Assembly (NCBI RefSeq): GCF_000519205.1
Contig: NZ_JAFB01000010.1
Span: 191,963 to 255,962 of the forward strand
Reading direction: 5' to 3'
Source: Amycolatopsis taiwanensis DSM 45107
Lineage (GTDB): Bacteria > Actinomycetota > Actinomycetes > Mycobacteriales > Pseudonocardiaceae
Length of the DNA stretch: 64,000 nucleotides
A program made the translations under genes and the position numbers. The notes under the pieces are model-generated. The model was not told the origin of the DNA. It ran no database searches and saw only the letters and a program-made list of their open reading frames with translations. Positions 7,981 to 17,068 of this stretch are shown piece after piece (within the stretch, counting starts at the first letter, position 1; each line of letters starts with the position of its first letter).

Positions 7981-8949
7981 ATGCGGGCGAGCAGGTTGCT
8001 CTCGGTGTTGCTGCTGTTGCAGAACCGCGGGCGGATGACGGCGGAGGAACTCGCGGAGGAGCTGGAGGTCTCGGTGCGCACGGTGTACCGGGACATCGAC
8101 GCGTTGTCGGCGTCCGGCGTTCCCGTCTATGCCGACCGGGGGCGAACGGGCGGGTATCGCCTGGTCGACGGCTATCGCACCAGGTTGACCGGCCTCAGCG
8201 AGGAGGAGGCGCAAGCGCTTGCGCTGGCCGGCGTGCCGGCCGCGGCGGCCGAACTGGGCCTGGGCACGGTGCTGGCGGCGGCGCAGTTGAAGGTCGTCGC
8301 GGCCTTGCCCGCGGACCTGCGGGCTCGCGCAGGCACCGTGGCCGAGCGTTTCCTGCTGGACGTCCCTGGCTGGTTCCGTGGCGTGGAAAGCCCATCGCGG
8401 CTGGCCGAAATCGCCGGTGCCGTCTGGGAGAGCCGGCGGGTGACGATGCGCTACCGCCGCTGGGACGACAGCGAGGTGACCCGGACGCTCGACCCGTTGG
8501 GCCTGATCCTCAAGGCCGGGAACTGGTATCTCGCCGGCCGCCGCGACGGCACCGACCGGACGTACCGGGTCTCGCGCATTATCGAGTTGCAAGACTCCGG
8601 CGAGTCGTTCTCCCGGCCCACGGACTTCGATCTCGCGGCCTACTGGCGGGGATGGTCGGAGCAGTACGAGCGGAGACTCTATCCCCGGGTCGCCGTCGTG
8701 CGCCTTTCTTCGCTGGGGCGCGATCTCGTGCCGTTCCACATGGGTGCCGTCGGCGCTCGCGCGCTGCGGGAAACCGGCGGGGAACCGGACGACGACGGGT
8801 GGTCCATTGTGGAGCTGCCGGTCGAGCCGCGCGGTCCGGCGCTGGGGCAGCTGCTGCGTTTCGGCCCGGAACTGCAGGTGCTGGCTCCCGCCGACCTGCG
8901 CGCCGAGGTGGCCGAAGCCGTCGCGAGGATGGGCTCCCACTACGCCTGA
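7981..8949 (+). CDS. YafY/WYL-domain transcriptional regulator
   Basis: A 322-residue DeoR-like regulator. Residues 1-60 are a winged HTH (LLQNRGRMTAEELAEELEVS, then VRTVYRDIDAL). Residues about 140-225 are the WYL ligand-sensing domain (RYRRWDDSEV, LILKAGNWYLAGRRD, YRVSRI). A C-terminal WCX-like domain follows. ATG 7981 follows GGAGG with about 11-nt spacing; the frame is open upstream for 193 codons, but that part overlaps the divergent DUF3224 gene. WYL domains are thought to sense nucleotides or nucleic acids. The likely targets are itself and the DUF3224 gene. Confidence 0.92.
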   Translation: MRASRLLSVLLLLQNRGRMTAEELAEELEVSVRTVYRDIDALSASGVPVYADRGRTGGYRLVDGYRTRLTGLSEEEAQALALAGVPAAAAELGLGTVLAAAQLKVVAALPADLRARAGTVAERFLLDVPGWFRGVESPSRLAEIAGAVWESRRVTMRYRRWDDSEVTRTLDPLGLILKAGNWYLAGRRDGTDRTYRVSRIIELQDSGESFSRPTDFDLAAYWRGWSEQYERRLYPRVAVVRLSSLGRDLVPFHMGAVGARALRETGGEPDDDGWSIVELPVEPRGPALGQLLRFGPELQVLAPADLRAEVAEAVARMGSHYA

Positions 8950-8952
8950 TCC

Positions 8953-9073
8953 GCGCGAGTCCCCCGTTCCCGTCGTGTGTGTCCCCGTTTCCGTCAGGGC
9001 GGTTCCACGGCGAGTGTGGGATTCGTGCGACGCGAACGAGGGACTCGCGCTACGGGAGTGGGGGACTCGCGTG
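8953..9073. repeat. Family B intergenic inverted repeat, copy 1
   Basis: This fills the 139-bp gap between two convergent genes (stops at 8949 and 9089). It contains GAGTCCCCCGTTCCCGT and several inverted GGGACTCGCG segments. It is related to the better-preserved copy at 55901-55988. It could act as a bidirectional terminator, but no T-run follows. Confidence 0.6.
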
Positions 9074-9088
9074 TCGGGTGGGCCGGTG

Positions 9089-9376
9089 TCAGCCCTGCCA
9101 ACGGTGGGTGCGCAGGTTGACCCGCTGACCGTCGGCGAGCACACCTTCGGCGCGCAGCAGCTCGAGCTGCCGGTGTGCGAGGTGGGGCGCGGGGGTGCCA
9201 TTGGCCCGCAGGACGCGGTGCCAGGGCAGGTCGGCGCCGTCCTCGGCGAGAATCCGCCCGACGAGCCTCGGCGACGGCGCGCCCGCGATCGCGGCGATAT
9301 CGCCGTAGGTGGCGACCTTGCCGGGCGGTACCGTCGCGATGACCTCCCGCACCCGCTCGTGCAACTCCTCGTCCAC
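9089..9376 (-). CDS. Alkyltransferase-like (ATL) protein, MGMT family
   Basis: A 95-residue stand-alone version of the O6-methylguanine-DNA methyltransferase DNA-binding domain. It keeps VPPGKVATYGDIA and the arginine-finger region SPRLVGRIL. The alkyl-acceptor motif is PWHRV, with Trp in place of the active Cys of PCHRV. By analogy with characterised ATLs it would bind O6-alkylguanine and flag it for nucleotide excision repair rather than reverse it. Start is ATG 9376. It is divergent from adnA (95 bp), so two DNA-repair functions sit back to back. Confidence 0.92.
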   Translation of the reverse strand: MDEELHERVREVIATVPPGKVATYGDIAAIAGAPSPRLVGRILAEDGADLPWHRVLRANGTPAPHLAHRQLELLRAEGVLADGQRVNLRTHRWQG

Positions 9377-9470
9377 GGCTACACCCTACTGACCTCCTCC
9401 GGCACTTTCGGCCCGAGCAACCGGCGTGCCCTGCGCGAGACGATCAGCGCGCCGTGATTCCATCTCTGGC

Positions 9471-12400
9471 GTGAGTGGCGCGGGAAGGCAAGCACGGCTG
9501 GTCCGCCGGCCCGCCGAACCCGTACGCCCCCAGCACTGGGACGCCGGCGCGGCCGACGTGATCGAGCGCCCGAGCGGGTTCGTGCGGGTGCTGGGCGGGC
9601 CGGGCACCGGCAAGTCCACTCTGATCGCCACGGCCGCGGCCAGCCGCATCGACTCCGGCGCCGATCCGGAACGGCTGCTCGTGCTCACCGCGTCCCGCCG
9701 CGCCGCCGATGCGTTACGCGCCGACATCACCCGGCGGGTCGTTTCAGGCGCGCGCACCATCCGCGAACCCATCGTGCGCACCGTGCACTCGTACGCCTTC
9801 GCCTTACTCCGGCTGCAGGCCACCGCCCTGGAACTGCCGCCGCCCCGGTTGCTGTCCGGGCCCGAGCAGGACGTCGTGGTGCGAGAACTACTGGCCGGCG
9901 ACCTGGAGACCGGCGCCGAGTACTGGCCGGAACGGCTGCGTCCCGCGCTGGCCGTCCCCGGGTTCGCCGAGGAGCTCCGGGACCTGCTGCTGCGCGCCGC
10001 CGAACGCGGGCTCGGCCCGGAAGACCTGATCAAGCTCGGAACCAGCCTCGACCGCCCGGAATGGGCGGCGGCAGGGCGGTTTTGGCGGCAGTACGAGGAG
10101 GTCACCGTACTGCAGGGCGCGGGCGGGTCGCCCGCGCTCGACGCCGCGGAGCTGGTGGCCGGCGCGCTGGTGGAGATGGAGGGCGATCCCGAGCTGCTCA
10201 CCCGCGAACAGGCCCGGATCCGGCACGTGTTCGTCGACGATGCCCAGCACCTCGACCACCTGCAGTTCCGCCTGCTGCGGCTGCTGGGCTCGGCGGCCGA
10301 TGACTTCGTGCTGGCCGGCGACCCCGACCAGGCCGTGTTCTCCTTCCGTGGCGCGGATCCCGCGTTGCTCACCGACGCGGACTCCGGCGATGCGCGCACC
10401 ATCACGCTGACCAGGACGCACCGGCTGAGTCCCGCCGTGCACGGCGCGGTGACCAGGATCGCCGGCACGCTCCCGGGTGCGAACCGGCACCGCGCCTTCA
10501 CCGCGGGGGAGGACCGGGACGAGGGCGCGGTCCGGGTCCGGCTCATGCCGACCCCGGCGGCCGAGGCGAGCTGGGTGGCCGACCAGCTGCGCCGCGCGCA
10601 TCTGACGGCCGGTGTGCCGTGGTCGGAGATGGCGGTGCTGGTCCGCTCGCCCGGCCAGTCCTTCCCGGTACTGCACCGGGCCCTGCGCGCGGCGGGCGTG
10701 CCGATCGCTTCGGCGACCGAGGAGCTGCCGCTCGCCCGTCAGCCCGCGATTCGTCCGGTGCTCGCCGTCCTGCGCGTCGCGGCGAACCCGGACGTGCTGG
10801 ACGTGGACCTCGCCGAAATGCTGCTGTCCTCCCCGCTGGGCGGCGCCGACCCGCTCGCGCTGCGGCGGATGCGCCGTGGCCTGCGCCGGCTGGAGGTGGC
10901 CGGCGGCGGGCATCGTTCCAGCGACGAGCTGTTGCTGGAAGTGTTGCGGGACAACGACAAACTGGCCGGGCTGGCCGATTCGGAGGCCACGCCGGTCCGG
11001 CGCGTCGGCGGCCTGATCGCCACCGCCCGGGCCGCGGTCGAGCGCGGTGCCGGGGTCGAGCAGGTGCTGTGGGAGGTGTGGCGGGAAAGCGGGCTGCAGA
11101 AGCGCCTGGTGCGGACGGCCGCGGGTGGCGGGACGCTGGGCGCGCAGGCGGATCGGGACCTGGACGCGATCGTGGCACTGTTCCACGCCGCCGGTCGATA
11201 TGTCGACAGATTGCCCAAGGCGAGTGTGGCCTCGTTCGCCGACTACCTGTCGTCGCAGAACATCGCGGGGGACAGCCTGGCGCCGGTCGCCGCCCGCGGC
11301 GACGGGGTATCGCTGCTGACCGCGCACGCCGCTGCCGGCCGTGAATGGACGGTCGTCGCGGTCGCCGGGGTTCAGGAGGGTAGCTGGCCGGACCTGAGGC
11401 TGCGCGGTTCCTTGCTCGGCGTGGAAAAGCTGGTCGACCAATTGTCCGGAGTGGACAGTGACCGGGTGTCCGCCACGGCGCCGATCCTGGCCGAGGAACG
11501 CCGGCTGTTCTATGTGGCGGCCAGCCGTGCACGGCGGACCCTGCTGGTCAGCGCGGTCGCCGGGGAGGACGAGCAGCCGTCCCGGTTCATCGACGACCTC
11601 GAGGAGAACACGGCAGAGGAGTCCGGTGTGGACTCCCGGATGAAGCCACCGGGGCGCTCGCTGGTCCTGGCCGAGCTGGTCGGTGAGTTGCGGCGGGCCG
11701 TCTGCGACGAGCGCACCGAGCCCGAACGCCGGCAGCGCGCGGCCCGGCAGCTCGCGCGACTGGCGGCGGCCGGCGTGCCCGGCGCGCACCCTCGCTCGTG
11801 GTATGGCCTGTCCGACGTGTCGACCGACGATCCGCTGTACCGCTCGGGTGACGTCGTCCGCGTCTCACCATCCACAGTGGACGTCTTGACCCGGTGTCCG
11901 TTGCGCTGGCTGATCGAGCGGCACGGCGGCAGCGACCCGGCGCAGCTGGCCGCGGTGACCGGCACCCTCGTGCACGGACTCGCGCAGGCCGCGGCGAACG
12001 GGCTCGACGACGATGGCCTGCGCAGGGCGCTCGACGAAGCCTGGGCCAGGGTCGACGCCGGGGCGCCGTGGTTCTCTCGGCGGGAACGCGCCCGCGTCGA
12101 GCAGATGGTGCGCAACTTCCTGGCCTGGCTGGAAATCAGCCGCAGCGAGCTGGCGCAGCTCGGGGTGGAGCAGGACGTCGAGGTCGAGCTGCCGATCGGG
12201 GAAGACGGCCTGGTGGTGCGGCTGCGCGGCCGGGTCGACCGGCTGGAGACCGACCGCGAGGGCCGGATGGTGGTCGTCGACCTCAAGACCGGCAAGAGCC
12301 CGGTTACCGCGGCCGAAGCGGAACTGCACCCGCAGCTGGCCACCTACCAGCTTTCCGTGCTGCTGGGCGCGTTCGGCGAGAACCAGAGCCCGGGCGGGGC

Positions 12401-12626
12401 GAAGCTGGTCTATCTGGCCAAGTCGCATGCCAAGAACGGGGCCACCCAGCGCGACCAGCCGCCGCTGGACGACGAGAGCGGCCGGCGCTGGCTGGACCTC
12501 GTGCGCGACGTCGCCGTGTCGTCGTCCGGGCCGGTGTACCAGGCCAACGAGAACACCGACTGCGAGCGCTGCCCCGGGCGCGGTTCGTGCCCGATCCGCC
12601 CCGAGGGCAGGCAGGTGACCGAGTGA
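9471..12626 (+). CDS. adnA: AdnA-like helicase-nuclease subunit
   Basis: A 1051-residue UvrD-like motor with a C-terminal RecB-type nuclease, the first half of the actinobacterial AdnAB complex that resects double-strand breaks. Walker A is GGPGTGKST (about 43-51). Motif II reads VDDAQHLD rather than DEYQD (about 255), typical of the weaker motor. The nuclease has VVDLKTGKSP with the metal-binding Asp at about 937. Four Cys arranged as in AddB (CPLRW near 808, CERCPGRGSC near the C-terminus) predict a 4Fe-4S staple. Start GTG 9471 is chosen because the preceding in-frame residues are low complexity. The stop overlaps the adnB GTG. Confidence 0.9.
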   Translation: MSGAGRQARLVRRPAEPVRPQHWDAGAADVIERPSGFVRVLGGPGTGKSTLIATAAASRIDSGADPERLLVLTASRRAADALRADITRRVVSGARTIREPIVRTVHSYAFALLRLQATALELPPPRLLSGPEQDVVVRELLAGDLETGAEYWPERLRPALAVPGFAEELRDLLLRAAERGLGPEDLIKLGTSLDRPEWAAAGRFWRQYEEVTVLQGAGGSPALDAAELVAGALVEMEGDPELLTREQARIRHVFVDDAQHLDHLQFRLLRLLGSAADDFVLAGDPDQAVFSFRGADPALLTDADSGDARTITLTRTHRLSPAVHGAVTRIAGTLPGANRHRAFTAGEDRDEGAVRVRLMPTPAAEASWVADQLRRAHLTAGVPWSEMAVLVRSPGQSFPVLHRALRAAGVPIASATEELPLARQPAIRPVLAVLRVAANPDVLDVDLAEMLLSSPLGGADPLALRRMRRGLRRLEVAGGGHRSSDELLLEVLRDNDKLAGLADSEATPVRRVGGLIATARAAVERGAGVEQVLWEVWRESGLQKRLVRTAAGGGTLGAQADRDLDAIVALFHAAGRYVDRLPKASVASFADYLSSQNIAGDSLAPVAARGDGVSLLTAHAAAGREWTVVAVAGVQEGSWPDLRLRGSLLGVEKLVDQLSGVDSDRVSATAPILAEERRLFYVAASRARRTLLVSAVAGEDEQPSRFIDDLEENTAEESGVDSRMKPPGRSLVLAELVGELRRAVCDERTEPERRQRAARQLARLAAAGVPGAHPRSWYGLSDVSTDDPLYRSGDVVRVSPSTVDVLTRCPLRWLIERHGGSDPAQLAAVTGTLVHGLAQAAANGLDDDGLRRALDEAWARVDAGAPWFSRRERARVEQMVRNFLAWLEISRSELAQLGVEQDVEVELPIGEDGLVVRLRGRVDRLETDREGRMVVVDLKTGKSPVTAAEAELHPQLATYQLSVLLGAFGENQSPGGAKLVYLAKSHAKNGATQRDQPPLDDESGRRWLDLVRDVAVSSSGPVYQANENTDCERCPGRGSCPIRPEGRQVTE
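11871..11881. repeat. TCCAC(A/T)GTGGA palindrome, inside adnA
   Basis: One of five exact matches in the window to TCCAC(A/T)GTGGA. The others are at 23794-23804, 30794-30804, 41079-41089 and 50552-50562. Here it encodes Ser-Thr-Val-Asp with the rare codon ACA. Confidence 0.6.
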
Positions 12627-15600
12627 CCGGCGCCGAACCGGTCTCGCCCGCGGAGGTAGCCGAAGCGCTGGGGCTGCACCCGCCCACGCCGGAGCAGGCC
12701 GCGGTGATCGCGGCGCCGGTCGAGCCCGCGCTCGTCGTGGCGGGCGCCGGAGCCGGGAAGACCGAGACGATGGCGGCCAGGGTGGTCTGGCTGGTGGCCA
12801 ACGGCATCGTCACCCCGGAACGTGTGCTCGGGCTCACCTTCACCCGCAAGGCCGCGCGGCAGCTCGCCGAACGGGTGCGGGCCCGGCTGCGGCGGCTGGC
12901 CGGCTCGGGCCTGCTCGACCGGATCGACCCGGGTGGGCGGCGCCGGGCCGAAATCCTCGCGGGCGAGCCCACCGTGCTGACCTACCACGCCTACGCCGGC
13001 CGCCTGCTCGCCGAGCACGGACTGAGGCTGCCCGTGCAGCCGGGCGTGCGATTGCTCTCGGAGACGGCATCGTGGCGGCTGGCGCACCGCGTAGTGTCCA
13101 CTTGGGACAGTGATCTGGAGACCGACCGGGTGCCCGCCTCGGTCACCGGCCAGCTGCTCGCGCTCGCCGGCGAGTTGGGGGAGCACCTGGTCGGTGCGGC
13201 CGAACTGGCCGAGTACAGCAACCGGCTGTGCGAGTTGATCGAGCATGCTCCGCGCGCCAAGGGCCAGCGCGCCGCGTTGCCGAAGGCACTCGCGGAAGTG
13301 CTGGAGACACAACGGTTCCGGCTCGCGCTGCTGCCCCTGATCGACGGTTACCAGCAGCGTAAGCGGGCAGAGGGGGCACTCGACTTCGCCGACCAGATGT
13401 CGCTGGCCGCGCGGCTGGCCGCCGGGCATCCCGAGGTCGTCGCGGGGGAGCGGGAGCGCTACGGCGCGGTGCTGCTGGATGAGTACCAGGACACCGGCCA
13501 CGCCCAGCGGGTGCTGCTGCGTTCGCTCTTCGGCGGCACCGAGCAACCTCCGCTGCCGGTGACCGCGGTCGGCGACCCGGCGCAGGCGATCTACGGCTGG
13601 CGCGGGGCCAGTGCGGCGAACCTGCCCCGGTTCACCACCGACTTTCCCCGCCGGGAAAAGGGGGTCCGGGGGCAGCCCCCAGTAGCGGATGTGGGGTCGG
13701 AGCTTCCACCGGAGGCCGAGCGGCTCGCCCCGGCCCGGGAGTTCGGGCTGCTGACCAGCTTCCGGAACCCGCCCGAGGTGCTCGCCCTCGCCAACGGGAT
13801 CGCCGAGCCGCTGCGGGCGCGTGGCCTGGGTGTCGAGCGGCTGCGGGCCCGCGACGGCGCCGGCCCGGCGGACATCCAATGCGCCCTGCTGCCGGACGTC
13901 CGCGCGGAGCGGGCGTGGATCGCCGACGCCATGGCCGGCCGCTGGTTCACCTTCCTCGAGGCGACCGGTTCGCCGCCCACCGCGGCCGTGCTGGTCCGCC
14001 GGCGGGCGGACATGGCGCCGATCGCGGCCGAACTGCGGGCGCGTGGCCTGCCGGTGGAGGTCGTCGGCCTCGGCGGCCTGCTCGACGAACCCGAGGTGGC
14101 CGATCTGGTGGCCACGCTGCGGGTGCTGGCCGACCCGTTGGCCGGCACCGCAGCCGCCCGGCTGCTCACCGGCGCGCGCTGGCGGCTCGCGGCCGCGGAC
14201 CTGGCCGAACTGTGGCAGCGGGCGAACGAAATCGCCGCCCCGCCCCCGACCGAAGAGTCGGACCTGGACGATCTGTTCACCGAGCATGCCGAGCAGACCG
14301 GGTTGATCGACGCCCTGGATGATCCCGGTGACTCGGAGCGGTACTCGGCGGAAGGCTACCGGCGGATCCGGGCGCTGGCCGGGGAGCTTTCCCGGCTGCG
14401 GCTCCGCCTGGATCAGTCCCTGCCGGAACTCGTCGCCGACATCGAGCGGACCATGCTGCTCGACGTCGAGTCCCTGGCCAGGCCGGGTGGCGCCGGCCGG
14501 GCGCACCTCGACGCTTTTGCCGACGTCGTAACCGAATTCGCCGAGACCGCGCCCGACGCGACGCTCATGTCCTTTGTGGACTACCTGGCGACGGCGGTCC
14601 ACGCGGAGGACGGCCTGACCCCCGGCGAGGTCGAGGTGCTGCCGGACCGGGTGCAGGTGCTCACCGTGCATTCGGCGAAGGGCCTGGAATGGCAGGTCGT
14701 GGCCGTGCCACATCTGGTGCGGGAGGTGTTCCCGGCGAAGCGGCGGTCTTCGTCGTGGTTGCGCACGGCCACATCGCTGCCGGCCGCGTTGCGCGGTGAC
14801 GCCCAGGACCTGCCGCAGCTCCGGGTCGCACCGGGTATGGACCGCAAGGAAATCCTCGAAGCGCTCGCGGAACACGAGGAAAGCTTCGCCGAGCGGGAGG
14901 CCGAGGAGGAACGCCGGCTCTGCTATGTCGCGTTGACCCGCTCGGAGCACGCCATGCTCGTGTCGGGGCACTGGTGGAACGAGTCGAGCGGCAAACCGAA
15001 GGGGCCCTCGGCCTTCCTCACCGAGCTCGCGGAGCTGGTCGAACCGGTGGCGTGGGCCGAGGAACCGGCCGAGGATCAGGAGAACCCGCTGGTCGCCGAG
15101 GGTCGGACGGCGAGCTGGCCCGCCGACCCGCTCGGGGAGCGGCGGCAGGCCGTGGCGGCGGGCGCGGAGCTGGTCCTGGCCGCGCTCGACGGCCCGGCCG
15201 TCGAGGAGACCGACGATCCCGACGGATGGATCGCGGACACCGACGTGCTGCTGGCCGAGCGGGCCGCGGCCGGGGCGAGGAGGGAACCGATCACTCTGCC
15301 CGGCCGGCTCTCGGTGAGCCAGCTGGTCGAGCTGGCCGCCGACCCGGCCGGTCTCGCCCGCCGGTTGCGTCGCCCCCTGCCGGTGCCGCCCAACGCCTTC
15401 GCCCGCCGTGGCACGGCATTCCACGGCTGGCTCGAGCATCGGTTCGCCGGGGAGCGCCTGCTGGAGATCGACGAACTGCCCGGCGCCGCCGACCCGGACG
15501 CGCCCGGCGACGAGGCGTTGGACGAACTGCGCGCCGCGTTCGAGGCGAGCAGTTGGGCGGACCGGACACCGCACGAGGTCGAAGTGCCGTTCTCCACGGA

Positions 15601-15952
15601 AATCGACGGTGTGACCGTGCGTGGCCGGATGGACGCGGTGTTCGCCGATCCGGACGGCGGCTGGACGGTCGTGGACTGGAAGACCGGCTCCGTGCCCGAA
15701 CCCGCCCGGCTCCGTCCGCTGGCGGTGCAGCTCGCCGCCTACCGCCTGGCGTGGGCGTCCCTGTCCGGCACGCCGCTGGAGAAGGTGCGCGCCGCCTTCC
15801 ACTACGTCCGGCACGACCACACGCTGCGCCCGGTCGACCTCCTCGACCCCGACGGCCTTCGCGCCCTGCTCCGCTCGGTACCCGAAGAGCCCGCTGAAGA
15901 GTCCGTCGAAGAGCCCGGTGAAGTGGAGCAAGGTGGATTTGCTACGGATTAA
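12623..15952 (+). CDS. adnB: AdnB-like helicase-nuclease subunit
   Basis: A 1109-residue lead-motor subunit of AdnAB. Walker A is GAGAGKTET (about 40). Walker B is LLDEYQDT (about 284) and motif III is GDPAQAIYGWRGA (about 318). The nuclease VVDWKTGS has its Asp at about 1018 and is followed by QLAAYRLAW. The GTG at 12623 overlaps the adnA stop, implying coupled translation; the longer upstream frame lies inside adnA. Two oddities: residues about 345-374, just before LLTSFRNPPEVL, are encoded by a family C G-run hairpin repeat inserted in frame (13659-13696 and flank). The last residues EQGGFATD and the stop codon are encoded by a family A repeat (15924-15950). Confidence 0.92.
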   Translation: MTGAEPVSPAEVAEALGLHPPTPEQAAVIAAPVEPALVVAGAGAGKTETMAARVVWLVANGIVTPERVLGLTFTRKAARQLAERVRARLRRLAGSGLLDRIDPGGRRRAEILAGEPTVLTYHAYAGRLLAEHGLRLPVQPGVRLLSETASWRLAHRVVSTWDSDLETDRVPASVTGQLLALAGELGEHLVGAAELAEYSNRLCELIEHAPRAKGQRAALPKALAEVLETQRFRLALLPLIDGYQQRKRAEGALDFADQMSLAARLAAGHPEVVAGERERYGAVLLDEYQDTGHAQRVLLRSLFGGTEQPPLPVTAVGDPAQAIYGWRGASAANLPRFTTDFPRREKGVRGQPPVADVGSELPPEAERLAPAREFGLLTSFRNPPEVLALANGIAEPLRARGLGVERLRARDGAGPADIQCALLPDVRAERAWIADAMAGRWFTFLEATGSPPTAAVLVRRRADMAPIAAELRARGLPVEVVGLGGLLDEPEVADLVATLRVLADPLAGTAAARLLTGARWRLAAADLAELWQRANEIAAPPPTEESDLDDLFTEHAEQTGLIDALDDPGDSERYSAEGYRRIRALAGELSRLRLRLDQSLPELVADIERTMLLDVESLARPGGAGRAHLDAFADVVTEFAETAPDATLMSFVDYLATAVHAEDGLTPGEVEVLPDRVQVLTVHSAKGLEWQVVAVPHLVREVFPAKRRSSSWLRTATSLPAALRGDAQDLPQLRVAPGMDRKEILEALAEHEESFAEREAEEERRLCYVALTRSEHAMLVSGHWWNESSGKPKGPSAFLTELAELVEPVAWAEEPAEDQENPLVAEGRTASWPADPLGERRQAVAAGAELVLAALDGPAVEETDDPDGWIADTDVLLAERAAAGARREPITLPGRLSVSQLVELAADPAGLARRLRRPLPVPPNAFARRGTAFHGWLEHRFAGERLLEIDELPGAADPDAPGDEALDELRAAFEASSWADRTPHEVEVPFSTEIDGVTVRGRMDAVFADPDGGWTVVDWKTGSVPEPARLRPLAVQLAAYRLAWASLSGTPLEKVRAAFHYVRHDHTLRPVDLLDPDGLRALLRSVPEEPAEESVEEPGEVEQGGFATD
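13659..13696. repeat. Family C G-run hairpin repeat inside adnB
   Basis: The sequence AGGGGGTCCGGGGGCAGCCC and onward matches the duplicated intergenic unit at 49943-50056, including the CAG-CCCCCAG hairpin and the trailing GTGGGG. It sits between helicase motifs III and IV and keeps the reading frame, adding about 30 residues (KGVRGQPPVADVG and flank). Confidence 0.7.
15924..15950 (+). repeat. Family A repeat, single arm (end of adnB)
   Basis: TGGAGCAAGGTGGATTTGCT followed by ACGGATT. The repeat encodes the last codons of adnB, and its final T starts the TAA stop. Confidence 0.85.
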
Positions 15953-16064
15953 CCGTCGACCCCGCGTGTGACCTGGCGTCATGCCTCAACGCGATGTCGG
16001 CGTCGGATGCGTAACGTTTCGTGCGCTGCGGGTAGCTATGTGGCGCTCCACTACGGTGAGACGC

Positions 16065-16889
16065 GTGACTGGGGACTCGGTGCTGGTGCTTGGGGCGACG
16101 GGGAAGACGGGGCGGCTCGTCGCGAGCCTGCTGCGGCAGCGGGGTGACCGGGTGCGGGCGGTGTCCCGGTCGAGCGCGACCCGCTTCGACTGGGATGACG
16201 AGCGGACCTGGGCACCGGCGCTGGCGGGCATCGGGAGTGTCTACCTCGCCACGCCCACGGTGCCGGACCTGGCCGTGGACGCGGTGCGCGCGTTCGTGCC
16301 CCGGGCAGTCCGATCCGGCGTACGGCGGCTGGTGCTGCTGTCCGGACGCAGCGCCCGTGCCGGCAGCAAACGGATGCTCGCGCTCGAGGAACCGGTGCGT
16401 TCGTCCGGGGTGGCCTGGACCATCCTGCGGCCGAGCGTGTTCAACCAGAACTTCGCCGAGGGTCGCCTCCGGGACGCGGTGCGTGCCGGCACGTTACGCC
16501 AGATCGCGACCGGTCACGCGCCGATCGACTTCATCGACGTGGCAGACATCGCCGAGGTGGCGGTGGCGGCACTGACGGCGGATGGCCATGGTGGTCAGAC
16601 CTACGAGCTGTCCGGGCCACGAGCCCTGTCCTATGCGGACGCGATGGCCGTGATCGCCGATGAGACCGGTCGCGCGATCGAGGTCGTGGAGGTCGACCCC
16701 GCCGAGTGGGCGGCCGGTGCGCTCGCGGCCGGCACATCGCAGGACGCCGTAGCGTGGTCTCTGGAGGCCGCCACCGGTGTCCGGGATTGCTTCTACGCCA
16801 CGCCGTTCGATGATGTGCGCCGGGTGCTGGGGCGTGCGCCGCGGGCGTTCGAGGACTTCGTGCGGGAGGCCGCCGACATCTGGAGATGA
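16065..16889 (+). CDS. NAD(P)-binding SDR, NmrA-like
   Basis: A 274-residue atypical short-chain dehydrogenase of the NmrA/quinone reductase-2-like type. The Rossmann motif VLVLGATGKTGRLV is at residues 5-18. LRPSVFNQNFAE (about 125) and the YELSGPRALSYADA segment (about 180) are typical of the family. GTG 16065 is preceded by TACGGT at 16052-16057 with 7 nt between, consistent with a leaderless transcript; a longer frame upstream has no support. These proteins either reduce small molecules or sense redox cofactors, and the substrate is unknown. Upstream is the repeat-tagged end of adnB. Confidence 0.85.
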   Translation: MTGDSVLVLGATGKTGRLVASLLRQRGDRVRAVSRSSATRFDWDDERTWAPALAGIGSVYLATPTVPDLAVDAVRAFVPRAVRSGVRRLVLLSGRSARAGSKRMLALEEPVRSSGVAWTILRPSVFNQNFAEGRLRDAVRAGTLRQIATGHAPIDFIDVADIAEVAVAALTADGHGGQTYELSGPRALSYADAMAVIADETGRAIEVVEVDPAEWAAGALAAGTSQDAVAWSLEAATGVRDCFYATPFDDVRRVLGRAPRAFEDFVREAADIWR

Positions 16890-17068
16890 TGCCGGCGGTC
16901 GTTGGCGCCACGGCGGAACGCCTCCCATTCGGCCGGGTCTCCGCGATCCGTTGAGTGGTCGCTGCCGGGTCCAGCGCAAGACCGTCCTCGCTTTCTCCAG
17001 AACGGGGACGCTTGGGCTTGAGCCGGTGTGCCTGGCGGAGAGCGGGGCGGCCCTTCTACGATCCACAG

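Noticed and set aside
12410..15982. 1190-codon minus-strand frame opposite adnB
   Set aside because: Antisense shadow of a helicase with clear motifs; composition is the Arg/His/Gln/Gly-rich shadow type.
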